64,000 bases of DNA from Methanobacteriota archaeon (GCA_016841955.1 JAENYE010000001.1:186001-250000); one strand, 5' to 3'. Positions 8,952 through 17,862 are shown, numbered from the stretch's first letter. Notes: a model not told the origin generated them from the sequence alone. Made by a program: numbers and translations.

Positions 8952-9072
8952 AACCGCTTGTACCCCGGTGAACCTCGGGAGAAATCCCGCCGTCCATCGC
9001 GGTGGGATCACTCTCATTTCTTGTTTTGGAACCGCCAGTGATTCATCGAAATAGAGAGAAGGGACCCATCAC

Positions 9073-9080
9073 CTTTATAC
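9073..9080 (+). promoter_or_regulatory. TATA-like element before the maturase gene
   Basis: CTTTATAC is the only good TATA-like site between the sulfatase fragment and the maturase start. It would give a leader of about 85 bases. The match is by eye. Confidence 0.35.
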
Positions 9081-9188
9081 ATCGAGGGAGCAGTGAAGCA
9101 GACGATCATGGACAGAACGCGGAGAAAGTGGGAGATTTCGCTCCAATTCCCGACATCTCCGATCACCGTACGAAAACGGAGTTAATCA

Positions 9189-10487
9189 ATGAGCGGATCT
9201 GATAGCGAGAGTCCCCTCGCCTTCCATGTCATGGCAAAACCGACCGGCGCACGGTGCAATCTTGACTGTGCCTACTGTTTTTTCCTGAAGAAGGAGGAGC
9301 TGTACCCGGATAGCGCTTTTCGGATGACCGACGAGGTGATGGAGAAGTACATCCGCCAGACCATCGAAGGGCATCGCGTGCCCGAGGTGACGATTGCCTG
9401 GCAGGGAGGGGAGCCGACCCTGATGGGGCTGGAGTTCTTCCGGCGCTCTGTTAAGGTGCAGAAGAAGTATGCGAAGCCCGGAACCCGTATCGAGAACACG
9501 TTCCAGACAAACGGCATTCTCCTCGATGACGAATGGTGCCGGTTCTTCCACGACAACAATTTTCTGGTCGGTCTCTCCATGGACGGCCCGGGGGAACTCC
9601 ATGACGCCTACCGGAGAGACAGGCGGGGCCGGGGCACGTTTGACCGGGTTCTCAAAGCCGCCCGCCTGCTCCAGAAGCACCATGTCGAATTCAACATCCT
9701 CTGTGCAGTCAACAGCACGAACGCCGACCGTCCGCTGGAGGTGTACCGGTTCTTCCGCGACGAGCTCATAGCGCAGTATATCCAGTTCATCCCCATCGTG
9801 GAGCGGGAGAACGAGACGGGATTCCAGGAAGGGAATACGGTCACCGACAGATCCGTCCGGCCGGAGCAATGGGGACGGTTCCTGGTCGCGATCTTCGATG
9901 AGTGGATTAAAGGGGACGTCGGCCGGATGTTTGTCCTGAACTTCGACGCGGCGCTCGCGGGCTGGCTCGGGATGGCAGGGACGGTCTGCGTCTTCGGGCC
10001 CACCTGCGGCCTTGGAGTGGCACTCGAGCATAACGGAGATCTCTACTCCTGCGATCACTTCGTCGAACCGGACCACTTCCTCGGCAACATCCTCGAAACA
10101 CCGCTGATCGAGCTTGTGAGCTCGGAGAAGCAGCGGCGGTTCGGGATGGCCAAGCGTGATACGCTTCCCCGGTACTGCCGGGCATGCGAATTCCTTGCCA
10201 TCTGCAACGGGGAATGCCCAAAGAACCGGTTTGTCATGACACCGGACGGGGAGGCGGGCCTAAACTACCTCTGTGAAGGCTACCGGGGGTTTTTCTCCCA
10301 TGCCGACCGCCCGATGCGGATGATGGCCGACCTGCTTCGACAGAGGCGGTCTGCAGACGAGGTGATGCCGATGCTCGCTGCGGAAGAGAGAGGACCTTAT
10401 AAACAGGCCAAGGTAGGCCGGAACACCCTCTGCCCGTGCGGGAGCGGTCTGAAGTACAAAAAATGCTGCGGGAGCAGGAGCCGATAA
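9189..10487 (+). CDS. anaerobic sulfatase maturase (radical SAM/SPASM)
   Basis: A protein of 432 residues that should oxidise the active-site Cys or Ser of sulfatases to formylglycine in the cytoplasm, without oxygen. The radical SAM cluster motif is C23-x3-C27-x2-C30, followed by a GGEPTL motif. The second half has the Cys-rich SPASM region (CGLG, YSCDHF, CRACEFLAICNGEC) for two auxiliary iron-sulfur clusters. The C-terminus adds a SEC-C zinc motif (C415, C417, C426, C427), an unusual extra. The two sulfatases downstream both have Cys in the modification site, and they are the obvious clients. Confidence 0.93.
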   Translation: MSGSDSESPLAFHVMAKPTGARCNLDCAYCFFLKKEELYPDSAFRMTDEVMEKYIRQTIEGHRVPEVTIAWQGGEPTLMGLEFFRRSVKVQKKYAKPGTRIENTFQTNGILLDDEWCRFFHDNNFLVGLSMDGPGELHDAYRRDRRGRGTFDRVLKAARLLQKHHVEFNILCAVNSTNADRPLEVYRFFRDELIAQYIQFIPIVERENETGFQEGNTVTDRSVRPEQWGRFLVAIFDEWIKGDVGRMFVLNFDAALAGWLGMAGTVCVFGPTCGLGVALEHNGDLYSCDHFVEPDHFLGNILETPLIELVSSEKQRRFGMAKRDTLPRYCRACEFLAICNGECPKNRFVMTPDGEAGLNYLCEGYRGFFSHADRPMRMMADLLRQRRSADEVMPMLAAEERGPYKQAKVGRNTLCPCGSGLKYKKCCGSRSR

Positions 10488-10714
10488 CGGTGCAATGAAA
10501 CGGCAGATCGCCTCCCCATCAGGTCTAAAACATATTTTTTGGCGAAAATATTGTACTATCCATTCTCCATCAGGCGTACGTTCCCGGATTCATATAACGG
10601 AAGATGCTAGGCCTGGCCGACAGTCCCGAAGACCGGATCGGCAGCCCACAGGAGAAAATTCTCGCTGTTTGAGCGGCTTATCACTATTTTTCTCATCGTT
10701 TTCGCAACAGTCTG

Positions 10715-10776
10715 ATCCTCACGATCCGAACCGTGATCACAAGGTTCTTCGCTGACGGATGGGCGATCGTGAGGAT
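10715..10776. repeat. 12-base perfect inverted repeat
   Basis: ATCCTCACGATC at 10715-10726 is matched by its exact reverse complement at 10765-10776, with 38 bases between. It lies after the maturase gene and about 80 bases before the TATA element of the first sulfatase. It could be a hairpin at the 3' end of the maturase transcript or an operator. Confidence 0.5.
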
Positions 10777-10856
10777 AGCACCTGGAGGATGCGAAGGCAT
10801 CTAAGGCCAGACCAGCAAATTTCGACCAGTTTCTCTGGCTTTTATCACATGTTTAT

Positions 10857-10868
10857 TTTTATATATAA
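10857..10868 (+). promoter_or_regulatory. TATA box of the first sulfatase
   Basis: TTTTATATATAA is a near-ideal archaeal TATA element in an otherwise GC-rich region. It implies a leader of roughly 155 bases before ATG 11048, long for a methanogen and so possibly regulatory. Confidence 0.5.
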
Positions 10869-11047
10869 GAATGGATTATATTGCCTCATCCCTTTCCGCG
10901 TTGTGTCCGCTACCCACAGACATTGCCAGGGCATCAATGATACCAGAATGGTCACCTCAAGCGACCTCCTCTCCGATTATACCGACTCTCCGGCAGATGC
11001 GGGAGGTGTCTAGCGGGACTCAGTCCTGCTTCAATCGGAGGTATACC

Positions 11048-12694
11048 ATGGCAAACCGGAAGATTGTCCACGACGCCGAGTACTACATCCTCTACGACCA
11101 GCACGGAGAACGCTGGGAGGTTGAGGACAAAGAAATCGGATCCAAACTCGAGGAATTACGAAAGAAGTTCGGAACCCCGCCGAATATCATTCACATCATG
11201 TGGGATGACATGCCCTTCGGCGACGCAGGAATCCCGGCCATCAATAAGATCCGTGGCTTCGAGACGCCGAACTGCAACCGTATGACCGAAGAGGGCATCC
11301 TGTTTACGCGTTTCTACACCGAGCCTGCCTGCACGCCGAGCCGGGCGGCGGTGATCACGGGACGGCACCCCGTGCGCCACGGGATGCACACCGTCGCCTT
11401 CCCGATCGAGAACGGGGGTCTGAGGGGCGAGGAGGTCACCACGGCCGAGGTGCTCTCGAAGGCCGGGTATGTAACAGCCTTCTTCGGAAAATGGCACCTC
11501 GGCGACATCGAAGAGAGCTACCCCCACAACCAGGGCTTCGATGAGACGCTCTTCACGCCCTACAACCAGGTGATGAGTCTCTGGAACCCGCAGGGCGAGG
11601 GGGCGAACGCCGCACTCGGCCTCGTTGAGGAGAACCTCCGGAGGGATCCCTACCAGCTCGATGATCAATTCCTCCCCGAAGGCTGGATTCTGACCATCGA
11701 GGGGAGGAAGGGCGAACCGGGCCGTGAGTGGCGGGGAACCAGCCTCGAGGACTACAAAGCGATCGACCCGGAATGCGAGAAGAGAACGATCGAATTCATC
11801 CGCAAAAATGCCAAGGCCGAAAAGTCCTTCTACGTGGCCTACTGGCCGCTGATGATCCCGCTCATGCCGGACCCGAAGAAGGAGACCGTCGCCAGAAGCC
11901 TGCTCTCCGAGGGATTCAAAAAGGTTGACGCCTTTCTCGGTACGGTGATGGAGGAACTCAAAAACCTCGGCATCGCCGAGAACACGCTGCTCGTCGCCCA
12001 TGCCGACAACGGCCCCATGACTCACAATCCCCCGCCGGGAATGGGCATGGCGGAGACGATCTTCCGCGGCGGCAAGAGCGACTACTGGGAGGGCGGCATC
12101 CGGGTGGCTGCGTTTGCCTGGTGGCCGGGGATGATTCCGGCGGGGGAGATCGTCGGCGACATGATCCACGAGACCGACCTCTACACCACCTTCGCACGGC
12201 TCGGCGGCGGCATGGAGCAGATCCCCGGCGACCGCGTCGTGGACGGCCTCGACCAGACGGCGCTGCTGATCAACGGGGATACTCACGGCCGGCGCGATTA
12301 CAACTTCGTCTATACAGGGCCGGTGCTCGCCGCAACCATCAAGGGGCGGTGGAAACGTGTCTGGGTCGGCGACCACCCCGGGCTTTCGGGCGCCGCATTC
12401 TACGATCTCTACCTCGATCATAGGGAGCAGTTCCCGGTCCTTATCCCGCTGCTGCACACGGACCTGGCATTCAAGCGGATGCGGACGCGGCACGAGATCT
12501 GGAAGAAGAAGTACCCCGACAAGCCCGAAAAGCGGGGGGTGCCGTTTACGGGGCTTGCCAATCCCCGGCCGGAGACGGAGAGGCTCGCAAAACCGCTGGT
12601 GCGGGACCGCAGCAAACTGCCCTTCGACCCGCTGGAGTACATCGACTACGAGCCTCCCTGGGACGACTTCGACCGGGATATGCCTGGTGGGTGA
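11048..12694 (+). CDS. Cys-type sulfatase, arylsulfatase family
   Basis: A protein of 548 residues of the alkaline-phosphatase/sulfatase superfamily, hydrolysing sulfate esters. The metal-site Asp pair is D53-D54 in MWDDMP. The formylglycine site is C95-TPSR followed by AAVITGRHP, GKWHLGD follows, and AHADNGPMTHN carries the second metal site. There is no signal peptide, so it acts in the cytoplasm, where the maturase upstream can reach it. The frame is open 59 codons further upstream, but GGAGGT before ATG 11048 fixes the start. The substrate cannot be told from the sequence. Confidence 0.92.
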   Translation: MANRKIVHDAEYYILYDQHGERWEVEDKEIGSKLEELRKKFGTPPNIIHIMWDDMPFGDAGIPAINKIRGFETPNCNRMTEEGILFTRFYTEPACTPSRAAVITGRHPVRHGMHTVAFPIENGGLRGEEVTTAEVLSKAGYVTAFFGKWHLGDIEESYPHNQGFDETLFTPYNQVMSLWNPQGEGANAALGLVEENLRRDPYQLDDQFLPEGWILTIEGRKGEPGREWRGTSLEDYKAIDPECEKRTIEFIRKNAKAEKSFYVAYWPLMIPLMPDPKKETVARSLLSEGFKKVDAFLGTVMEELKNLGIAENTLLVAHADNGPMTHNPPPGMGMAETIFRGGKSDYWEGGIRVAAFAWWPGMIPAGEIVGDMIHETDLYTTFARLGGGMEQIPGDRVVDGLDQTALLINGDTHGRRDYNFVYTGPVLAATIKGRWKRVWVGDHPGLSGAAFYDLYLDHREQFPVLIPLLHTDLAFKRMRTRHEIWKKKYPDKPEKRGVPFTGLANPRPETERLAKPLVRDRSKLPFDPLEYIDYEPPWDDFDRDMPGG

Positions 12695-12903
12695 TACCTG
12701 GCCAGTACCCGGGCACCATCCCCCCTCAATCCGAGTATTCGGTCAGTGCGGAGAGAAACGCTCCAAGGGCGATACCGAGGGGTCCGATATGCACCTCCAG
12801 GAAATTACAGATTTTCCCCATCGCGGGCCGTTCCAGCCCCTGCCTGTGCGTGAGAGGGAAACCGGCAACACTACACCAGCCCACCGGCTAAATTATTCTG
12901 GGG

Positions 12904-12912
12904 AAAATATAA
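12904..12912 (+). promoter_or_regulatory. TATA-like element before the second sulfatase
   Basis: AAAATATAA lies about 57 bases before ATG 12969, with GGGGGGAG between it and the start codon. It suggests the second sulfatase is transcribed separately from the first, 274 bases away. Confidence 0.4.
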
Positions 12913-12968
12913 TTACCACTAGATTCATGGTCAGGCATCCACTCACGGATCCGATGGGGGGAGAAGAT

Positions 12969-15317
12969 ATGCCTGAAGAATGGAAAGGTGTCATTAATGT
13001 CGATGTCCGGGACTCGGTTGCCGACTGGACACCGTATGAAGAGCCAAAGGCGCCCGAAGGTGCCCCGAATGTCCTGATGATCGTCCTCGACGATGTCGGG
13101 TTCTCAGCCATGTCCTGTTATGGCGGACTGGTAGAAACACCGAACATCGACCGCCTGGCAGAAAACGGCCTGTTGTATACCCAGTGGCACACAACGGCAC
13201 TCTGCTCGCCGACCAGGGCCTGCCTGCTGACAGGCAGGAACCATACCACCGTCGGGATGGCCTGCATAGCAGAAGCTACCACCGGGTTCCCGAACTCGAA
13301 CGGCCACATCCCGTTCGAGTGCGCCACCCTCGCAGAGGTGCTGGTCGAGCAGGGCTACAACACCTACATGCTGGGGAAGTGGCACCTCTGCCCGCAGGAA
13401 GAGATGCACATGGCCTCGAACAAGCGAAATTGGCCGGGCGGTCGGGGATTCGAACGGTATTACGGTTTCCTGGGCGGCGAGACGAACCAGTACTATCCTG
13501 CCCTGGTCTACGACAATCACCCGGTCAAGCAGCCGACGATGCCCGAAGAAGGCTACCACCTGACCGAAGACCTGACCGACACGGCGATTGAATTCATCCG
13601 GGACGCCAGGCAGATCAACCCGGCAAAGCCCTTCTTCATGTACTACTGCCCCGGCGCCACCCACGCTCCGCACCATGCTCCGAAGGAGTGGATCGAGAAG
13701 TACCGGGGCAGGTTCGACATGGGCTATGAGCGCTACCGCGAGCTGGTGCTTGCACGGCAGAAGCAGATGGGGATCGTTCCCGAGAATACCGAGCTGCCGC
13801 CGATCAACCCCATCGGCACACCGGAGACACGGACGGGTCCCGACGGGAAGCCATACCCGGAACTGGACAGCGTCAGACCCTGGGACTCGCTCTCCGATGC
13901 TGAAAAGAGACTCTTCACCCGGATGGCGGAGGTCTACGCCGGGTTCCTCTCCCACACCGACGCCCAGATCGGCCGGGTCATCGACTTCCTCGAAGAGAGC
14001 GGCGAACTCGACAACACCCTGATCGTGCTCGTCTCCGACAACGGCGCCAGCGCCGAAGGCGGGCCGAACGGCTCGGTCAACGAGAACAAGTTCTTCAACG
14101 GCATTCCGGATTCTCTCGAAGAGAACCTGCAGATGCTCGACGACCTCGGGAGCCCGAAGACCTACAACCACTACTGCTCGGGGTGGGCGATGGCGTTCAA
14201 CACCCCATTCAAGATGTGGAAGCGCTACTGCTACGCCGGCGGCATCGCGGACGCCTGCATATTCCACTGGCCGCAGGGCATTCGGGCAAAGGGAGAGAAT
14301 CGCCACCATTACCACCATGCCATCGACGTTGCACCCACCATCCTGGAATGCATCGGCATCACGATGCCCGATACCGTGAAGGGGTACACCCAGTGGCCCG
14401 TCGAGGGCATCAGCATGCGCTATACCTTCGCAAAGAGCGATGCTCCCACAGAGCGGCAAACCCAGTTCTACTCAATGCTCGGTTCCCGCGGCATCTGGCA
14501 CGACGGCTGGAAGGCGGTCACCACCCATCCGACCATCGCCGGATGGGGCCACTTCACCGAGGACACCTGGGAGCTCTACCACATCGAGGAGGATCGCTCG
14601 GAGACCCGCAATCTGGCCGATCAGCAGCCGCGCAAGCTCCTCGAAATGATCGCGCGCTGGTGGCACGAGGCCGGGAAGTACCAGGGGCTGCCGCTCGAAG
14701 ATCGCACAGCACCGGAAGTTCTGACCTCACCACGGCCCCAGCCCGCGCCGCAACGCAACCTCTTCGTCTACTATCCGAACACCGCCCCGATCCCTGAAGG
14801 CGTGGCGGTGAATATCCGCAACCGGTCCTATACCATCGCCGCCGACGTCGAGATACCGGGTGGCGGTGCGGAAGGAGTCCTCTTCACCATGGGGAGCAGG
14901 TTCGGGGGCCATGCTTTCTACATCAAGGATAACCGACCCCGGTATGTCTACAACTTCGTCGGTGCCGAGCAGGTGATCGCCTCGGACGCCGAGGTCCCTG
15001 CCGGCAGGGCCACGCTCTCCGTTGCGTTCACCAAGGAGAGCGAGGAGCCGGAGGGCACCGCACACGGGACGGTCGCGCTCTACATCAACGACCAAAAAGT
15101 GGGCGAGGGACGGATCAAGACCCAGCCCGCGTACTTCGATCTCGCCGGCAAAGGGCTTTCCGTCGGACTGAGCCAGGGAGATGCCGTGACCGACGACTAT
15201 CCCGGCGAGCGGCCGTGGGCGTTTACCGGGACGGTTCATAAGATCATGGTGGATGTCACCGGGGAGCCGTACGCTCACCTCGAGAAAGAAGCGGCCGCGA
15301 TGATGGCCCGGGAGTAA
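12969..15317 (+). CDS. large Cys-type arylsulfatase with jelly-roll tail
   Basis: A protein of 782 residues, typical of the long arylsulfatase subfamily. The metal-site Asp pair is D41-D42 in VLDDVGFS and the formylglycine site is C79-SPTR followed by ACLLTGRN. LGKWHL and VSDNGASAEGG are also seen. The last ~170 residues form a beta-rich, laminin-G/jelly-roll-like module (FTMGSRFGGHAFYI, ALYINDQKVGEG) that may bind a carbohydrate or sulfated ligand. No signal peptide is seen. GGGGGGAG precedes ATG 12969, and upstream ATGs at 12927 and 12954 are less well placed. It depends on the maturase at 9189-10487. Confidence 0.93.
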   Translation: MPEEWKGVINVDVRDSVADWTPYEEPKAPEGAPNVLMIVLDDVGFSAMSCYGGLVETPNIDRLAENGLLYTQWHTTALCSPTRACLLTGRNHTTVGMACIAEATTGFPNSNGHIPFECATLAEVLVEQGYNTYMLGKWHLCPQEEMHMASNKRNWPGGRGFERYYGFLGGETNQYYPALVYDNHPVKQPTMPEEGYHLTEDLTDTAIEFIRDARQINPAKPFFMYYCPGATHAPHHAPKEWIEKYRGRFDMGYERYRELVLARQKQMGIVPENTELPPINPIGTPETRTGPDGKPYPELDSVRPWDSLSDAEKRLFTRMAEVYAGFLSHTDAQIGRVIDFLEESGELDNTLIVLVSDNGASAEGGPNGSVNENKFFNGIPDSLEENLQMLDDLGSPKTYNHYCSGWAMAFNTPFKMWKRYCYAGGIADACIFHWPQGIRAKGENRHHYHHAIDVAPTILECIGITMPDTVKGYTQWPVEGISMRYTFAKSDAPTERQTQFYSMLGSRGIWHDGWKAVTTHPTIAGWGHFTEDTWELYHIEEDRSETRNLADQQPRKLLEMIARWWHEAGKYQGLPLEDRTAPEVLTSPRPQPAPQRNLFVYYPNTAPIPEGVAVNIRNRSYTIAADVEIPGGGAEGVLFTMGSRFGGHAFYIKDNRPRYVYNFVGAEQVIASDAEVPAGRATLSVAFTKESEEPEGTAHGTVALYINDQKVGEGRIKTQPAYFDLAGKGLSVGLSQGDAVTDDYPGERPWAFTGTVHKIMVDVTGEPYAHLEKEAAAMMARE

Positions 15318-15348
15318 CGGGCCTGAGTGTTTCTGTGAGGTGGAGAAG

Positions 15349-15885
15349 ATGAGAGGAAGAAGAGCAGAAGGCGGTCTGCGGGCTCGCGAAGAGGCCGGCG
15401 GCGCACACCGGTATAAAATGCGCGAAAAACTCGTCTCGATAGGGGACGACTACTGGATCGAGGACGCAGCGGGAGAGCGGGCGTTCAAGGTGGACGGAAA
15501 AGCGCTCCGCGTCAGGAATACCCTGATCATCCAGAGCAGGGAGGGGCAGGACCTCTACAAGATCCAGGAGCGGATGCTCCATATCAAAGACACCATGGAG
15601 ATCGAACGGGGGGGCGGTGGGACGGCGGCGACAATCAAGAAGGCTCTGATCACGCCGGTCCGTGATCGTTGGACGGTAAGTATCCCCGGGGAGCAGGACT
15701 GGGATGTGCAGGGCAACATCCTTGACCACGAGTACCATATCGATGCCGGGCGGGAGCGTGTCGCCGAGGTTTCGAAGAAATGGTTCCGGGTCCGGGACAC
15801 GTACGGCGTGGAAGTGGAGCCGGGGCATGACGATGCGCTCATCCTCGCCGTTACGGCGGCGATCGACCAGATGTCGCACGATTAG
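15349..15885 (+). CDS. LURP-one-related/scramblase-like family protein
   Basis: A protein of 178 residues. After a basic N-terminal stretch, the core has the family's repeated beta strands: RYKMREKLVSIGDDYWIED, FKVDGKAL, LYKIQERML and WDVQGNILDHEYHI. LURP-one-related proteins share the Tubby/scramblase barrel fold, and their role in prokaryotes is unknown. GAGGTGGAG lies just before ATG 15349. The gene starts 31 bases after the second sulfatase ends, so it may be co-transcribed with it. The family call rests on pattern recognition alone. Confidence 0.75.
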   Translation: MRGRRAEGGLRAREEAGGAHRYKMREKLVSIGDDYWIEDAAGERAFKVDGKALRVRNTLIIQSREGQDLYKIQERMLHIKDTMEIERGGGGTAATIKKALITPVRDRWTVSIPGEQDWDVQGNILDHEYHIDAGRERVAEVSKKWFRVRDTYGVEVEPGHDDALILAVTAAIDQMSHD

Positions 15886-16214
15886 GCCGCTATTGGAGAA
15901 GAACAGAACGACAGGCAATCAACGGATCCGTAGAGACAGCCCGGCATTGAAGTGTCGGAAGGGCATGGGTAGGCCGGGCTCTTAAATCGGTGCGTTTTCA
16001 GAAGTTTGGAGTCCCCTGATTCCTATACTCGATTTTTTATACTAGTTCGCCCATCGTGGTTCGGACCCGCCTCCGGTGTGCACACTTTCGGAGAGAAGTA
16101 CGAAAGATCGCAGGCAGAAGCACTCTGCCGGTGCATTCGTATTGCAGCACGAGAGCAGTGAATCGCTGGGTGCGGGCAAGCAACCTATGAATTTTGTTAA
16201 GGGGGAATACAGGA
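15886..16214 (+). other. intergenic region, possible promoter only
   Basis: No gene is seen in these ~330 bases. A TATA-like TTTTTTATACTAG at about 16033-16045 could start a long leader for the DUF6325-like gene. Confidence 0.4.
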
Positions 16215-16775
16215 ATGGCAGAAGTGATGTATGGTCCGATGCAGCTCCTGGTCATCGGATTCAAGAACCCGGATTTCCATGGTCAGATTCGGCAGGCGCT
16301 CGAGCCGGCAATGGAGACGGGTGTTATCAGGTTGATCGATCTCCGGTTCGTGTACAAGGATGCGGACGGAAACGTCAGCGCCATGGAGGCCTCGCAGCTC
16401 GACGAGGCGGAGCGGCAGCGCTTCGGCGCCGCCGTCGGAGCGCTCATCGGCCTCGGCGCCGGCGGGGAAGAAGGAGCACGGAGAGGCGTAGAGACCGGCG
16501 CCATGGCGGCTGCCCAGCATACCTTTGGTATGACCGAGGAGAACGTCCAGCGAATCTCCGACGCCATCCCGAACGACAGCGCTGCCGCGGTTTTCCTCAT
16601 CGAGCACCTCTGGGCAAAGGACCTCAAGCAGGCACTCCGCGATACCAACGCACAACTCATTGCCCAGGGCATGGTCACCCCGGAAGCGCTCGTGATGGCC
16701 GGAGCAGCACTCCGGGACGCGGTCGAAGCCGCTGAAATGGAGGAGAAGAAGCCGATGGCGGCACCGGCACGCTAA
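16215..16775 (+). CDS. DUF6325/DUF1269-like protein
   Basis: A protein of 186 residues with the family N-terminus MYGPMQLLVIGF, a short alpha/beta domain, and a glycine-rich hydrophobic central segment (GALIGLGAGG). It ends in a helical part and an Ala/Pro/Lys-rich tail. Related proteins are annotated as membrane-associated and of unknown function. GGGGG and AGGA precede ATG 16215. A terminator-like hairpin follows closely, so the gene is probably monocistronic. Confidence 0.72.
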   Translation: MAEVMYGPMQLLVIGFKNPDFHGQIRQALEPAMETGVIRLIDLRFVYKDADGNVSAMEASQLDEAERQRFGAAVGALIGLGAGGEEGARRGVETGAMAAAQHTFGMTEENVQRISDAIPNDSAAAVFLIEHLWAKDLKQALRDTNAQLIAQGMVTPEALVMAGAALRDAVEAAEMEEKKPMAAPAR

Positions 16776-16781
16776 GCGGTG

Positions 16782-16806
16782 CCGGGCCGGACCCGGTCTC
16801 TTTTTT
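16782..16806 (+). terminator. GC hairpin followed by T-run
   Basis: CCGGG (16782-16786) can pair with CCCGG (16792-16796), and a run of six T follows at 16801-16806. It lies just after the DUF6325-like gene and fits a terminator of that transcript. Confidence 0.5.
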
Positions 16807-17007
16807 GTCGGGGTAGGTATCGATGGGGATAAACTCCCCCACGGCGGGTCTCAGAAACCTCTTCAGTTCGGGATGAGTGGCAGCCCGTCTTCCCCGCAGT
16901 ATCCCCGTCCAGCCGGATACGGCAGGGTACCGGAATACCTCAACATTTATCGTTCCACTCTTCCAAGATACCCGTACAGGCGAGAGAGCGGCAGGGGGTG
17001 ATGAGCG

Positions 17008-17208
17008 GTGATCAATATCAAACGGCAATACATCGTAACCGACAACGACAGAAAGATCGGGGTCGTTCTCGACATTGAGACCTTCGAGAAGATTGAGGAA
17101 CTCCTCAAAGACTGCGGGCTTGCGCTCTCTATGGAAGAGGTCGAGGAGGAAGAATCCCTCTCGCTCACTGAGGCACAGCGGTGCTATGCGCATATGAAGA
17201 ACCGATAG
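17008..17208 (+). CDS. antitoxin-like protein (RelB/Phd type)
   Basis: A small acidic protein of 66 residues. The start INIKRQYIVTDNDRKIGVVLDIETFEKIEELL is the beta-hairpin and helix pattern of archaeal RelB/Phd-like antitoxins, and the acidic C-terminal half (EEVEEEES) would wrap the toxin. The start is GTG 17008, with GGGGGTGATG just before it. A short frame one base after its stop resembles a RelE toxin. It could autoregulate its own promoter, as such antitoxins do. The toxin looks shortened, so this may be a remnant pair. Confidence 0.65.
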   Translation: MINIKRQYIVTDNDRKIGVVLDIETFEKIEELLKDCGLALSMEEVEEEESLSLTEAQRCYAHMKNR

Positions 17209-17209
17209 C

Positions 17210-17386
17210 ATGGTCCTTTGCCGCTATAAGAAGACGTTTTTGAAGGATCTGGCAACTCCACGGGCTCTTCGCTATGAATACATGAGGCTGCATTGTCCAT
17301 CTTTTGAATTGCCTTATATGAGTGATTCATTGAAGGAATATAGGACAGTTTCCGGGTTGTATCGCTATTCACTGATACCTATATGA
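17210..17386 (+). pseudogene. shortened RelE/ParE-like toxin
   Basis: A frame of 58 codons starting two bases after the antitoxin stop. Its start (YKKTFLKDLA) is the classic RelE/ParE N-terminal helix, and LKEYRTVSGLYRYSLIP matches the family's central strands. RelE toxins are usually 85-90 residues, so the catalytic C-terminal strand is missing. The stop falls within the loop of a 10-base palindrome. I read it as a decayed toxin, although a short active form cannot be excluded. Confidence 0.55.
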
Positions 17387-17396
17387 AGGTATCAGT
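17371..17396. repeat. 10-base palindrome at the toxin 3' end
   Basis: ACTGATACCT (17371-17380) and its exact complement AGGTATCAGT (17387-17396) flank a 6-base loop that contains the toxin-like stop codon. It may be a terminator or the footprint of an insertion or deletion that shortened the toxin. Confidence 0.55.
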
Positions 17397-17535
17397 GATA
17401 GTGTGTCGGGACGCGAGCCGCACCCACAGGAACTTCCGCACCGCTTTTTGTCATTGCTCGTGACTGTCCCGCAGAGCGTGACCGGGAAAAACACCCGGCC
17501 CGGCAGGGGTTGCCGGTCGGCCGGAGAACACCGTT

Positions 17536-17727
17536 TCACTCCTTCTTTGCGGCCGCAAAGCCAGCGAGAAGCACCCCGAGGACGCAGAAGATCAGGCCGA
17601 GGGTCCCGGTGCTGAGCCCCGTCGGCGGGGAGCCGATGAAGTAGTAGGGTGCTGCCGAGAAGTGCAGCACGAACGCGATGCCGAGGAGGGAGATGGTGAT
17701 TGCGAGGGTGCCGATGTCGTTTGCCAT
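17536..17727 (-). CDS. small two-helix membrane protein
   Basis: A protein of 63 residues with two hydrophobic helices (about residues 7-25 and 40-57) and a Lys-rich C-terminus (AAAKKE). I do not recognise a family. The clean start MANDIGTLAI and good membrane pattern support a real gene. It lies at the edge of the AT-rich CBASS island and is divergent from it, about 180 bases from the first CBASS gene. Confidence 0.55.
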   Translation of the reverse strand: MANDIGTLAITISLLGIAFVLHFSAAPYYFIGSPPTGLSTGTLGLIFCVLGVLLAGFAAAKKE

Positions 17728-17862
17728 GGTTGCGGAAGAGGGGTGGATGTGGATGTGTTATCCGTTTTTTTGGATTGTTTGTTGTTTGAGGATGAACCCT
17801 TTCGAACTTAATACAGTAGATAATCGCTTTCTTAACCAATTTAGAGCAAAAGAAGTTTCGAA

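Larger units (their letters stand above)
10488..11047 (+). other. 560-base intergenic region with regulatory signals
   Basis: No convincing gene is present. The stretch holds a 12-base inverted repeat (10715-10776) and a strong TATA element (10857-10868) before the first sulfatase. GGAGGT directly precedes ATG 11048. Short frames that cross it have no family resemblance. Confidence 0.6.

Noticed and set aside
10495-10755. Possible gene of 86 codons after the maturase
   Set aside because: No ribosome-binding site, random-looking composition, and it covers an inverted repeat; no family pattern.
12357-12968. N-terminal extension of the second sulfatase
   Set aside because: The frame is open but it overlaps the first sulfatase and lacks family similarity. 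The ribosome-binding site before 12969 marks the start.
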